From Cryptomeria japonica (lineage: Eukaryota; Streptophyta; Pinopsida; Cupressales; Cupressaceae): 64,000 nucleotides of DNA. Made by a program: the position numbers and the translations under genes. Shown here in pieces: positions 20,195 through 31,220 of this stretch. Position 1 is the stretch's first letter; each line of letters opens with the position of its first letter. Below the pieces are notes generated by a model that saw nothing but the letters and a program-made list of their open reading frames with translations, ran no database searches and was not told the origin of the DNA. The DNA lies in assembly GCF_030272615.1 (NCBI RefSeq), contig NC_081413.1, positions 182,600,951 through 182,664,950 on the forward strand, read 5' to 3'.

Positions 20195-20677
20195 GCGGCT
20201 ATATGGAAGCCTCCTCCTCATGGGCATTTTAAATTGAATTTTGATGGTGTTTCTCGCAGAAATTCTGGTTTGGTAGGAGTAGGTATGGTGATTTTTGACC
20301 ATCATACTAACTTCATTCAGGCTAGATGTCATGCTATTTGACACAAGACTAATAATTTTGCAGAGTTTAATGCCTTGTCTCTAGGCTTGGATATGGCTAT
20401 AAACTTAGGAATTAAGGATCTTGTAATTCAAGGGGATTTGATGGTAACCATACAATGTGTTATGAAGAAGAAATCTAACTATTGGGAATTTCAATATGTT
20501 ATGGATTTAATTTTACAACAGTGGGTATTTTTTTATTCTTTCTTGATTTCTCATTGTTTCAGAGAAATTAATAGAATTGCAGATTTTTTGCCAAATTTAG
20601 CCATAGACAATAATGCCAATTTGCGCAATGTAAGCATGGAAGAGATTCCGGCTTCACTTCTAAAATATCTGCAATAA
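20195..20677 (+). pseudogene. LINE RNase H domain
   Basis: One frame runs from WKPPPHGHFKLNFDGVSRRN through NFAEFNALSLGLDMA and DLVIQGDLMVTI to a stop at about 20675. The Asp of NFDG, the Glu of AEFNAL and the Asp of QGD match catalytic acidic residues of RNase H. One stop (TGA after CHAI) interrupts it near 20340. RNase H at the C-terminus is known in a subset of plant LINEs. The minus-strand LINE at 44590-47576 has the same domain. Confidence 0.85.
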
Positions 20678-22343
20678 GTCTTTGGGTTCTTCCTGAATAT
20701 GGACATCATAAAATTTGTACTACCCTTCTTTCTTGAGAGGTAGGCATGTTTGTTGTATATGTACATGTGGTAAGGATTCTTTGTAGGTAAGAATTTCTTT
20801 TTGGTTATAAAGTATTTTTATGATCTGGCATAGGCAACAAGGGTGGGTACCTTTTATGATCTTAGGGTGGTGCCTTGTCAACAATTATGTTTTGGCTTGT
20901 TTACTCACTTTGCTCTCGCATGAGTGCTTAAAAGTGTTTATTGCATCGTGCTATACATAGGGAATGTGCTTTTGTTGCATTCGGTCATGGTTTTTTGTGT
21001 TGTGATCATGTTTGGGTAAGCATTTTGTTATGTGGCATTTGATGGGATATGAAGTACTGCTTTTTTCCGCCACCACCATCGTGAGAAGTTCTTCATTTAT
21101 GATGTATCTCGCATGAGCTTTAATCTTGCTTAAATTCCTTCACTTGTAATTATGAAGTGGTGTGATTTGTCCTGCCCACGGTTTTGGTGGTTGTTGCCTT
21201 TAAAAGCCGATAGAATCTCTCAATCCAGCAGTAAACTTTGTATCGGTCTTGTTGGGTTTTTTTTTTCATATGTCAAGTTTTATTGCTCTTTCAAGATACA
21301 GGGTCATTGTTGAATGCCATCTTGAGGAATATAATGTGGTTTTGGGCAATAATTATGAGATGCTTGGAAAGGTGTTTCGTTTTCTTACTCCTCAAGTGGA
21401 TTTTGAGGTTCGTAGGTTGGTGAGAACTCTTTGGTTATCGTTTGGTTGTTCTTTTTCTGGCTTTGAGATTTTGTCTCAATTTCTTACTGTTTGCCATGAC
21501 ATTTTGCTTGATGAGGGTTTACTCCAACTCTTGGTTAATGCGTTCATTCTCCCTAGATTTGCTCCTAGGAGCTTGTTAGGTCTACATTAGATAATTATCA
21601 TTTTGAGCTGGGCTCCTTTTATTATGGGGGCTTTCTTCCTCATTCTAATTTGTTGGATAATGGGAGGTGTGGGGAATTATTGTTTGAGTTGAGAATGGGC
21701 TTATTATGTGACAGACTGGGGGATACTTTGAAATCATTTGAAATCTTGCTAGATTGGGTTCCCTCATAGTTTGTGGATAAGGCATTGGTTGTGCTTATGG
21801 GTTTACATTCTCTGCTCTCTTTTGGTTTCTTGGCTTCAGCTCCTCCATGGCTGGAATTTCCCTTGCAAATTATCCCTCCTTCGAGCTTGGATAGAGAGCC
21901 TACTATTGAGAGCTCAAGTTCTTGGTTTTAGATTTAACTACTTTATGTAGGTATATGTTGGTTGATATCTTTTTGATATAGGTTTTTTGTATTGTTGATA
22001 TGCTTGAATTTTTGGCGAGCCTGGGAAGCTTTGATGCTATGATTCTACTTCTACAAATCATATCTCATGGGCTAGGTGGGTCTCTCTCATTTTTTGATGG
22101 TCGTATGGATAATTATATGTATATCTTCGAAAGCCATGTAATGGGAGGGTGATTACAATCAGATATGTAACTGGGAATATCGGGTTTTTACTTTTTTGCA
22201 TTTTTGGGCCACAACCAGAGGTTTTCTTGCAGTTTCTTTCCTGCCGGTATGCCCTTTGAACCCGTTGTATTCAAAATTCAATATTAATAAAATATAGTTT
22301 AGTGGCTTGCCCACTTTTATCAAAAAAATAAAAATAAAAAAGC
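20678..22343 (+). other. LINE 3' region and A-rich tail
   Basis: About 1.6 kb after the RNase H stop. Short open frames (for example 21249-21587) have no recognised domain. Near the end, AATAAAATATAGTTTAGTGGCTTGCCC leads into the A-rich tail, as in plant LINE 3' ends. I assign the whole stretch to the LINE by position. An additional insertion within it cannot be excluded. Confidence 0.5.
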
Positions 22344-22994
22344 ATTCAAAAAAATGTCCTAAAATAATCCAAAAACATTAAAAAACATCTTGAAATAATC
22401 AAAAAAAATTATTAAAATGTCCTGAAATAACACAAAAAAATTATAAAATGTCCTAAACAAAACACACAAAAAAAATCAAAAAGTTCAAAAACACTAAACA
22501 TCGGAAAACATCAAAATCCAAAAACAATCAGTTACATTTCATTCCGTCAATATATTAGCTCTTTTGTACATAGACAACCATCCACGTGGACATCGAATAG
22601 ATAACACAATAAAACATTTCTCTTAACATATCACGCATGAACAGATGAACTTTTCAATCAACCAAGCATTCAAACTGGTCAACTTGTTGTATCAATCAAT
22701 CAACATCAATATCATTGGTCCTTTGCCAACATTATCATGGGTCTTATACAGGGTGTGGTATACTCGAAACCAGACTCTATCCTGTCTTAGACAAGGTCGT
22801 ACCATCAAACAAACATTATCACTTTGACAACAAAGATCAAAATGGTTGTTTGACTTGTTTGGATTTGTGAATCTTATTTTTCATTTATTTTATCTTTGAT
22901 CATGTTCCTATGTTGCTCGATGATGTTCCTATGTTGCTCGATGATGTCACTAAGTTGAAAGATCAAATTCTTTTGGATGTTTGCGTGACATTTA
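22344..22994. other. Non-coding, A-rich degenerate repeat then unique
   Basis: From 22344 to about 22510 words such as AAAATGTCCTGAAATAAC and AAATGTCCTAAACAAAAC recur, the same repeat texture as 18230-18330. The remainder has no gene. A short direct repeat, ATGTTCCTATGTTGCTCGATG, occurs twice near 22902-22943. Confidence 0.55.
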
Positions 22995-24092
22995 TGTGAG
23001 GCCCATTTTCTAGGCCCACTTAGAATATTTTTAGATAAACGTGTTCCTATTTTGTTGATAGTATATAATTTTATTATCTATAGGCTTTTTATATCATGAA
23101 TATATTGTGACATATTATATATAAACCAAACATTTTATGTAGTCATTTCTAACATGATGAATGTTGACAATTATTTTTCTACATTTTAACCTAACATCAT
23201 CATGCTTCCATCAATCTCCATCTTTAATCTTGTATCACATCTTCACTAAATAAATAAATAAAATTATTTAATTATATAAATTATGTGTCCTCTAATATTT
23301 AATTAGACTAAGTGCCCATCACTAGTTAATTATACAACTCATTTAATTAATATTGTAGATGCCTAAAATAGGTTAAATAATATTTAATTAATTTAGCCTT
23401 TTCGCATAATTAATATCCTTCTCAAAATTAATAAAATTATATTTTTATTAATTTTTTCACCTTGACCTTTTAATTAGTTTATTAAAATTAATTATATCTA
23501 ATTCTTCTAAAAATTATTTTAATTTCTCAACCTTAGTCAATATTTCCTCTAAATCCTAATTAATTAATTAATTAATCCCAATTAATTAGCTAATGCCTTC
23601 TATGACATTTTTCCAAGATCAAGAGCTCAATGAAATGTACAAAATAGAGAGATAAGATATAGGACAGGAATAAACTATATTCTCATCAATAGATGAATGA
23701 TCAATAGATCAATAGTTGTTCATACAATGAATATGAGCTTGCATGTATGGGCAAGGCAATATGGATATGTGAGCACACAAACATGACATGTGGCTCAATA
23801 AGAAACAAGGGTAGGTAGGAAATAGGTGTGGTAGGTAGGAGAAACAATAAAATATTCCACATGAGGTGGATCACCCACCGAAGGTGGAATTATCACTCCA
23901 TAATAAGTGGATATGATAGAGTAGTAACAAGATCAACACCATAAAAGGTGGAAATTATCCTACACACACTATCCCAATGTGGCACAAACACCCAAGTGTC
24001 TCATACCCAAACTACTATGAAATGCATTTCCTAAGTAAACTTAAGTAAGGTGTAATAATATCCATGATGAATAATTATTTACACCAATACCA
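22995..24092 (-). repeat. E3 3' LTR (boundaries inferred)
   Basis: The plus strand runs from TGTGAGGCCCATT to CACCAATACCA, giving TG...CA ends next to a polypurine tract. The body is AT-rich, with TTAATTAATTAATTAAT words near 23560-23590. With no second LTR in the window, the left end is inferred from the TG dinucleotide and from the change in sequence character. Confidence 0.6.
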
Positions 24093-24106
24093 CCCCCCCC
24101 CTTAAG
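24093..24106 (-). promoter_or_regulatory. Polypurine tract of E3
   Basis: The element strand reads CTTAAGGGGGGGGG directly before the inferred LTR start TGGTATTGG. Nine consecutive G make it an extreme purine run. Confidence 0.65.
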
Positions 24107-24968
24107 TACAACTTAGGGGAATGCACTTAAGTCTACAATGCAACTAAGCAATGCAAGATGGGTTCTGGCTACGAGGCCATGTTAGGTACCCATGTACAAA
24201 TGCAAACCAATGCAATTAAATCTCTCACAAAGCGAGGAAAGAGAGAAAAACACAATGGGAAAAAACCCTCCCCAAAAGAGAGATGGAATTTATACAAGAG
24301 AACTCTCATAGAAGAATGTGAGGAACAAAACCCCATGTGAGGAAAAAGTCCCCCCCATATGAGAGAAGAAGAGAAGCTAGGAAGCCCCCCCTTAATATAG
24401 AATCTGCACCAATGATAGAAGCTCGATGATGTATGAAGAAAATAATCCACAAATGTTGAACAATGTTCCTCCCCTTAGGAAGAAACAAAACCAAAGGTGT
24501 ATCCATGAAGTCTCCCCAATCATGAAGGGAATATGTATGAAAAACTCATGATGAGTGGAATCTCTGAAAACTACTCAACTGTCCCCATGTCGATGTTGAA
24601 GGTTACCCCCTCCAAGGTGGTGAACTACCCCATACTGCTGAAAAGGGCACTCCAAGATCTAGTGGAGATGAATGTAGAAAAATATCCAAAGACCCACATG
24701 TCTCCTCTAAACATAAAGAGACCTCCTTCAACTATTGTACATAAGTATCCACAATCATGTAAACCTCGAAAGAATGATCATGTAGAGAATGAACAAGAGG
24801 GTCAGAGTGTGCCCTCACAACAATCGAAGAAGGATAATCTTCATCGAAGAGAAGATGAATATCATCAATGATGTTTCCCAAATATGCAATGTAGGATTCC
24901 ATAAGTAAACCTACAATGTCTGTCAACTAATCATCCCAAGAAACTGAAGATGGAAGACAAGGTATATC
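24107..24968 (-). other. E3 3' interior, no recognised gene
   Basis: The sequence between the protease-containing frame and the polypurine tract. Short frames exist on both strands but none shows RT, integrase or RNase H motifs. A frame at 24926-24732 with an acidic IDDIHLLFDEDY segment may continue the polyprotein tail beyond its stop. Purine-rich GGAAAAAACCCTCCCC and CCCCCCC runs are scattered through it. Confidence 0.45.
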
Positions 24969-26560
24969 CTATTGCATTGAATCACATGAAGGAAAAATTG
25001 TCACACTATCAACATCATCAGGTGCAATAGGTGATGTGATATCAATAGGAGGAGATGAAACACAAGGATCAAGAATGGGGTCACATGTGAGAATCCCCAA
25101 GTTCAAGTACCCAAAGTTCTTCTCAAAATCTAAACCATCACAAGAAGTGTGATCATCATGTGTAGAATCATCATATGTGAAATCATCATCATCAACAAAA
25201 TATGAAAAGGAGTATAACCGAGATGCATGATCAACCACCCCAGTCACAATGATATCTCTATTCTCCAAGTCTCTAATGAAAATTGACTCATTTGTGAACT
25301 CCACAATTCTCTTTGTTGCCCCATGTGTGATTTGATAGATGGAAAGGAGATTGTTTGTCAAATGGGGTACACACAACACATCTTTGAAGGAGCTATCCCC
25401 AATGGAAATAAATCCTTTCCCAATCACATCCATGTATGTATGATTGCCCATCAAAATCTATGGCATGGTGAAAGGCTCAAATGAAGAGAACATAGACTGT
25501 GAAGATGCCATATGATGAGAAGCCCCTGAATCTAGAAGCCATCTCCCTGAATCATGACTTGTAGTAGCACAAAGAGATTTTCCTTTTCTTGTCCCAAAAG
25601 AGTGAGTCATCCCACTTGTTGAAGCCATGAATGCTTTCCCTTTTCCTTTTGATTGTGAGGAAGTGGAAGTTGATGAATCCTCCTTTTTGTAGGAATTAGG
25701 CAAATCAATGTTATGCTTTTTGAGGATATGTGTGAGCTCATCAATCTTCTTAGAATGGAAATGACACTCCTCATGACCAAACTTTTTACAATAGGCACAA
25801 GTAGGTCTCTCTCTCTTTGGTGAATTGTCCCTCTTGGAAGAGGATGAACCTCCTTGTTGTGGAGAAGATGGTGTTTTGTCCTTAGGATTTGATTGCCATT
25901 TCTTCCTATTTGAGTTGTCCTTTCTTTTATTTCCTTTGTTCCCTTGATTTGCCACTAATGCTTGAGACTTACAAGCCCTAATAATGTACATGCTTATCAA
26001 CTTAGTTTGTTCCATCATCAACATTTCAGCGAAAGCATCAAATGTAGGCATTGTGTAGCTTGAACCCATTGTCATCCTATGGGTTTGGAAACTAGAAACA
26101 AATGTTGCATATTCTTGTGGAAGTTTTCCCATCAAATTGAAGATCAATTGAGTATCCTTCTTATCAATGGCACAATCTTTGAGTTGTGTCCTCAACTCTT
26201 TTGCCTTAGTGACATAATCTTGTATAGTATCAAAGTTCTTAGGATCTAACATGGTGAGATCACTATCAATCTGATGTCCCCTAATCTCATCAACTTGACC
26301 ATAGAAGTCTTGAAACTTTTGCAAAGCATCTTGATTAGAGTACATTTCTCAATATGAAAAATGAGATCCTTTGATACATACTTTCTTAAGGTACCAATTG
26401 CCATTATATTTTTAGTAAGCCAATCCAAGTGACCAACATGATTAGCGTTAGGATCAACAAGAGCAACAATAGTTCCATCAATATAATGAGTTAGTCCTTT
26501 TTCCATAAGTTTACTCCATGCATCAATTTTCCAAGTAGCATAATTATGAGGAGTATATAA
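24969..26560 (-). pseudogene. E3 Gag-protease polyprotein with acidic tail
   Basis: The N-terminus (26560-26350) reads HNYATWKIDAW and HLDWLTKNIMAIGTLRKYVS, typical of copia Gag. A frameshift near 26345 leads into the main 295-residue stretch with VDEIRGHQIDSDL and KELRTQLKDC. Next come a Lys/Gln/Ser-rich linker, a CAYCKKFGHEECHFH zinc knuckle (Cys-Cys-His-Cys/His) and the protease site WLLDSGASHHM, which is intact. After an in-frame TAG near 25455 the frame continues with VLCVPHLTNNLLSIYQI, a protease-end landmark. It ends in an acidic DDDDFTYDDSTHDDH stretch instead of integrase. Gag packages RNA and the protease matures it. Confidence 0.85.
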
Positions 26561-26576
26561 TTTTATTCGCTCATAG

Positions 26577-27222
26577 GAACTCCTCTACCCGAATGATATT
26601 ACATTATTCGCTCATTACATTCCTTGACCATGACCTCTAACAATAACCATGATGATCTACAATGAGATCTTACATCTATATATACAAACCCTCAACCATA
26701 AACAATTAGGTCAGCCACTAGACAATAAACCAATTACATAATTACAAACCATGTTAGCCTTAGACCAAACAAATAATATCAACACATAAGACATCCTGGA
26801 AATACATTAATAGGTCTTATCCACACATTATATTAAAGTCAACCCATAAGCTAGAACAACCAAGACCAAGTATAGGTCCACGCACCAGAGCAATGATCTC
26901 CATCCACCGTCTAAAACATGATCACCAACATCTACCTGAAACTCCACTAGAAGCTGCACCAACACCACTTATGCAATTCATCAAAGATCTCCACCAAAAT
27001 CTCTGCCAGTGAAACCCTCACCACAACTAGAAACCAATCATGTAAGCAAGCAGGATATCATCTGATATGTAGACCAAAACCAACTGACCAAATATGAGTA
27101 TAAGTATCATGAACAAGCCAATTCCATCACCAGACTATACCAAAGCCTACCAAATCACACCAGATCCAAGTTAACTAGAAACCATTCAACCTACCGAGAC
27201 CAGAAGGGTGTCGGTAAAGCAT
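26577..27222 (-). repeat. E1-family LTR fragment
   Basis: Closely similar to 4848-5497 of the E1 3' LTR, same orientation. For example, AATGATATTACA, CTATATATACAAACCCTCAACC and GTCGGTAAAGCATT all have counterparts. Both LTR termini are missing. It abuts the cut end of E3 on the left and unknown coding relics on the right. It could be the missing part of a 5' LTR moved by rearrangement, or simply a separate remnant. Confidence 0.85.
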
Positions 27223-27414
27223 TCAAGGACCCAACCTTCCTCCAATTCAATTAAATCAATCCTAAATCAAATATGAAATCGCTAAGTCCTTGTCATCATC
27301 TTGCATTGCCTCGCCACTTTCTTAATCGAATAATTCAATCCCAATTCATCTTCATCCTTCTCGTCTTCTTGAGGTTACCCGTGCATTGTCTACATGCATG
27401 CTCAAAAAAAGAAA
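27223..27414. other. Short non-coding interval before the polyprotein relic
   Basis: No feature beyond a possible 5' leader of the frame that starts at 27415. CpG dinucleotides are somewhat more frequent here than in the neighbouring LTR. Confidence 0.3.
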
Positions 27415-27770
27415 ATGGCTGCTCAAAGTAGTGAGTTACTTGATCCTAACCTCTATGTTGATCAGGATGCTCAAGTAGAGGAAGAGTATTTTGACCAACC
27501 TGAACATTCTCCACACTTGTAGACCTTTTTGGAAGATGCCTACAATTGAGAAATGCTATTAAAACTTATCAAAGTTGATCCAAGTGGATTCCTAACCGAG
27601 ATTATCAGATAGGGGGCACGATTGCCTCCAGACTTTGATTGGTCCACCCTTGATACACCTATGGAAGAAGACTTCATTGATTGTCCTCTTCTCAACCACA
27701 TTCTCAATTCACAACCTGCCACCTCTAGACCTGCTACCATTTCCAATCCTCCTATTTCCTAACCACCTAG
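27415..27770 (+). pseudogene. N-terminal fragment of an unknown polyprotein
   Basis: A single frame starting MAAQSSELLDPNLYVDQDAQ runs 356 bp and is cut by the E4 insertion. It contains four stops (27520 TAG, 27547 TGA, 27610 TAG, 27760 TAA), each one C-to-T change from Gln or Arg. Reading past them, the protein is acidic with VDPSGFLTEII and ARLPPDFDWSTLDTPMEEDF, then a Pro/Ser-rich segment. Codon-level conservation apart from the stops suggests a former real gene, probably the start of a gypsy-type Gag. I do not recognise the family. The acidic, Pro-rich style is similar to 10360-10630. Confidence 0.55.
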
Positions 27771-28421
27771 TGTTGGCATTGTGGATGAATTGATTATGTA
27801 TTGCATTGATTTTTTGTCATTGATGTCAACACTAGTTGTTATGGATGGTTACCGATAGACAGGTTTAGGTTATTGGTGGAAGATCTAGTGTTACCCGGCA
27901 GAAGAGATTATCTGTTGGACACTTCTGGCATGTTTGGATCAATGGAGTATGTTTGATTTATGTGTTACATGTTCCTGCAACATGTTTTGGTCAGTTGGTA
28001 TTGACTTGGTATTCAGATGCTATCATACATTGTTGTAAACCCTTACCGACATTGGTTTAAGGTTATACCGGCAGAGCTTTTCACTGACGAATCATGATAG
28101 GATGCATAAGTGATGTTGGTGCGGCTTCTAAATGGTTTTCATGATGTTGAAGATGTTCTTTGATCATGCTTCAACTGCTTGAAGACATTTCTTTGGCATG
28201 GTGGACCCAGAATAGGACCGATGTCTATCTAGGTTATGGACCGGTATCATGTTAACGTGTACTCTGCATGTTACCGGATGTTTTAGGAGGATTTATGGAT
28301 TTGTAATTGTTGTTTTGGTCTTAATCCGACATGGCATATCATTGTAAAATGGATTTATGTAATGATCTTATTGTAATATCTTTTAGCTGGCCGACCTAAT
28401 TGGATTAGGTCTTAGGGTTGG

Positions 28422-28428
28422 TATAAAA
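28422..28428 (+). promoter_or_regulatory. Putative TATA box of E4 LTR
   Basis: TATAAAA followed by TGATGTAAGATCTTATTG. The E1 LTR has TATATATAGATGTAAGATC at the matching place, which supports a core promoter whose start site lies a short way downstream. Confidence 0.6.
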
Positions 28429-29008
28429 TGATGTAAGATCTTATTGTAGATCGTGGAAAGGAATGTAATCTGTGAATATTGTAATATCATTCAAGCAGAG
28501 GATTAGGTCGATCAATGAGGATCGAATTGGGATTAAGGAAGAGGTCAAAGGCCTCTGGTATTGAGCTTAACCGGGACTATAATCAGGCATGGTAGATGCT
28601 ATCTCAGGCAGTTCATTACTCTGGATTGTTGTCCAAATATCTTGAGGTGGTTTTAACCTCTATAGTCAGTGAGACTCTTTTGTAATGAGCAGTACACTCT
28701 AGGCAGTGTGCATTCCTGCATGTGTAGACCCCTCATTGTATCACATACTTTCTGCAGAAGTATCCTCTAACTATGGGTAGGCTTCCCACTGTGGTTTTTC
28801 CCTTTCTGGGTTTTCCACATAAAAATCTAGGTGTTATGTGGCATGGTTGCTTTGCATTGATTATCTGTTTAATTGTTGAGTTGCATTGTTTACTGGTATT
28901 TGTGTCTACCAGCATCCATTTCTCCTTTATCGGTATTTAAATATTTATGTGCTCAGGTTTAAGGTTGTATTGTGGTTTAAATGTTATAATCTATTAACAA
29001 ATGATTCA

Positions 29009-29030
29009 CCCCCCCCCCCCCCCCCCCCCC
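29009..29030. repeat. C homopolymer (22) near E4 LTR end
   Basis: A run of 22 C about 30 bp before the LTR end, flanked by TGATTCA and TCTTAGTTG. It is equivalent to the G runs in E1 and E2, read on the element strand. Confidence 0.92.
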
Positions 29031-29060
29031 TCTTAGTTGTTCACCGGTTATCCTAACAAT

Positions 29061-29072
29061 TGGTATCAGGGC
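29061..29072 (+). promoter_or_regulatory. E4 primer-binding site
   Basis: TGGTATCAGGGC lies two bases after the LTR end. It differs from the common initiator-Met site by one A-to-G change. Confidence 0.88.
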
Positions 29073-30889
29073 TTTGGTCCTCTCTTGCAGAAGCTTAACC
29101 ACTTGATGTAATGCCCCTACCCTAGTCGGACTTGTAAAACCCGGTTGACCCTGATTGACTTCCTATGTGGCCATTCTTGCAGGATAGGTTAACCATGATG
29201 CAATGTGTAGTTTAGTTAATATAAATAATTGTGCATACTTATTATTGTGCTTTTGCATCGATTTGCATGTAAATGTAATTGTTTCCTAACCCTTGTGATA
29301 AATCTTGAGCTAACACCTTCATTGAATATGTATATGTATATGTATGCTTGCGTGATTCATGGGTGCAGGAGATTGCAGGAACGACACCGCCTAAGGTGAG
29401 GTTCATCTCCTTCGGAGTTCGCAGGTTTGAGTATACCTCCTTCATCCTTAGAATTTGGATTTGGTGGTCATAATACTCTCATCTTGCCTTAGCCATGGTC
29501 GGGAGAGCGTCGTGTGTGGTTCGTGGGGCTTTCCTTGCATTGGGTTGCATGCCATGTGATTTGGTGGACTTTCTCGATTTGCGTGCCTTGCGCGAGGTAA
29601 GTGAAGTTTGTTATCCTAAGTATTTAGTTCAATTTAATGTGTGGATGTATGCATTTGTAAATTAGAAATTTAAAATAGGTGGTTTTCTTTTATACGATTA
29701 ATCGTTAATTTAAAGAGATCGCTTTCATCATTATTGTAGCAAGCTTAAGGTATTTAACTTGGATTAGTGTGCTCATTTACGCATTTGTAGTTGAGAATTA
29801 GAATAAATAAGACTCTTGCATTAGACTAGTCATTTATTTAAAAAGGTCACTTTACTATGTTATAGCAAGTCAATTTAATAGTTAAATTCGATAATAATGA
29901 ATTTAATGAGTTATGCGTTTTAGAAAGGAAAAATTTAAAAGTCAATTGAGGAATAGAAATAAATTAATCATTTTCGCATGTTGGAAGAGAAAGGGTAAAT
30001 TGTATTATTTAAAAGGAAATTATTCTTTTTACTTGCAAATTAATATAGTATAAAGGATTGATTTTTGAGATTTAAATTAATTTAAATATCTCCCCCTTGT
30101 TAACAGTTCAAAATATAAATGTAGGCCTAAATTGATATTGAGAGATTAAAATTAGAATTAAATAAGAAATAAAAGCATGTTAATTTTAATTAGAATAAAA
30201 CAAGTTAGAATTATTGAGCAATGGAAAATAATGGTTTCCACTTTCTTGTTCCTTTTAATTTCAAAAAAAAAAATGCCTAAATTCGAAATTGAAAATTAGG
30301 TCAAAAATAGGGTTTCTCATTTTAACCTAGCTTTGGAAACATTTTGGGGGCTCTCTCTTTTGGGGGATCTTTTTTTTGGAAATGGAGATGGGGAAAAATG
30401 TTGAGAAAAAAAATGGAGTTCTCTTGCTTGGAGTTGAGCAGATTTGGGGAGCTCTTCATCAAGATTCTTGCCTGGAATGCATTATGAGGTAGGATTCGAA
30501 TCTACCTTTTTATTTCTTGTTGGATAAAAGAAAAAGAGGATACTACCCATGAATGTTTTTTTTGAAGGATAGTTTCAGTTTTCTTTTAAGCTTGGTTGTT
30601 CTAGAATCAAATTTTGGTTCTCAATAGATTTTGTGTTTAAACTTGATGAGGAAATATAGTTTTCCCATAATGGAGTTTTGGGTAAAATCTGGAAAATGAA
30701 TAGGTCTGTGAAACACAAAAAAAATAAAAAAATAAAAAAATGAATGATGCAATAATGAAGGATTTCATTCTTGTTAAATTTTTATGCAAAAAAAAAATGG
30801 TTTATTCGGACTGTGAATCGAATCAAAAAATTAAACAAAAAAAAAAAAATATAAAATTTGGGGTTTCGGGGGGGGAGTCAAAGTTCAAC

Positions 30890-31150
30890 CCGCTCCTCCC
30901 CGCACTCCGCTCGCAGTTTCTTTCAGTGCCCACACACAGTGGGGGCCGAGGGGACTGCGTCTCCCATGGAGGCCGCAGTCCCTCCCGGCGCCACTGTGTG
31001 GGGAGCCGAAGGGCCTGCGACCCCCACGAAAGGCGCAGAACCCCTGACTCCACTGTGAGTGGAGGCCGAGGGGCCTGCGTCCTCTGTGGAGGCCGCAGCC
31101 TCTTCGGCTAGGGCACGGCCGCCCTAGGGTTTCGCCGCCTAGGGTTTGGC
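30890..31150. repeat. CpG-rich minisatellite with telo-box motifs
   Basis: Three tandem copies of a 57-59-bp GC-rich unit start at 30935, 30992 and 31051. They share CACTGTG, GAGGCCGAGGGGCCTGCG and GGAGGCCGCAG words. Two copies of a shorter unit containing GCCGCC[C]TAGGGTTT follow at about 31117-31150. Read on the minus strand these include AAACCCTA, the plant telo-box found in many housekeeping promoters. The patch stands out sharply from the AT-rich, CpG-poor surroundings. Confidence 0.75.
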
Positions 31151-31213
31151 CGCCCTTTATTTTTTTTTTAAATGTTTTTTTTTTTAAATTAATTTTATTA
31201 TTATAGTTAAAAC

Positions 31214-31220
31214 TTGCATT
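31214..31220 (+). promoter_or_regulatory. Possible TATA box
   Basis: The sequence GGTATAAAAGGGGAG lies about 70 bp after the CpG-rich patch inside the 4.6-kb insertion. It is a good match to a plant TATA box, but nothing else supports transcription. Confidence 0.3.

Larger units (their letters stand above)
18331..22343 (+). mobile_element. 5'-truncated LINE (L1-like) with RNase H
   Basis: The plus-strand element starts inside the reverse transcriptase and ends in an A-rich tail (AATAAAATATAG near 22286, then CAAAAAAATAAAAATAAAAAA). In order it carries the RT second half, a zinc-binding reverse-transcriptase-associated region, an RNase H domain and about 1.6 kb of 3' sequence. Candidate target duplications are TCAAAAAATG near 18320 and TTCAAAAAAATG near 22345; they are weak because both flanks are A-rich. 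Severe 5' truncation is normal for LINEs. Many stops show the copy is dead. Confidence 0.88.
22995..26576 (-). mobile_element. Copia-like gag-protease element E3, lacking RT and integrase
   Basis: The minus-strand element has a 3' LTR (22995-24092), a polypurine tract with nine G (24093-24106), about 860 bp of non-coding 3' interior, and a gag-protease region (24969-26560). Its 5' end, including 5' LTR and primer-binding site, is cut off at about 26576, where an E1-type LTR fragment begins. No integrase, RT or RNase H lies between the protease and the polypurine tract. The copy is therefore either an internally deleted copia element or a gag-pro type non-autonomous element. Confidence 0.75.
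27771..29058 (+). repeat. E4 5' LTR
   Basis: 1288 bp from TGTTGGCATTG to TATCCTAACA, followed by a primer-binding site. The outer end (TGTTGGCATTGTGGATGAATTG, then GTCATTGATGTCAACACTAG) parallels the start of the E1 LTR read on its own strand. It carries a TATA box at 28422 and a 22-C run at 29009-29030 near the 3' end. Confidence 0.9.

Noticed and set aside
21249-21590. 113-residue frame in the LINE 3' region
   Set aside because: No recognisable domain and the position after RNase H fits a 3' UTR; left unassigned.
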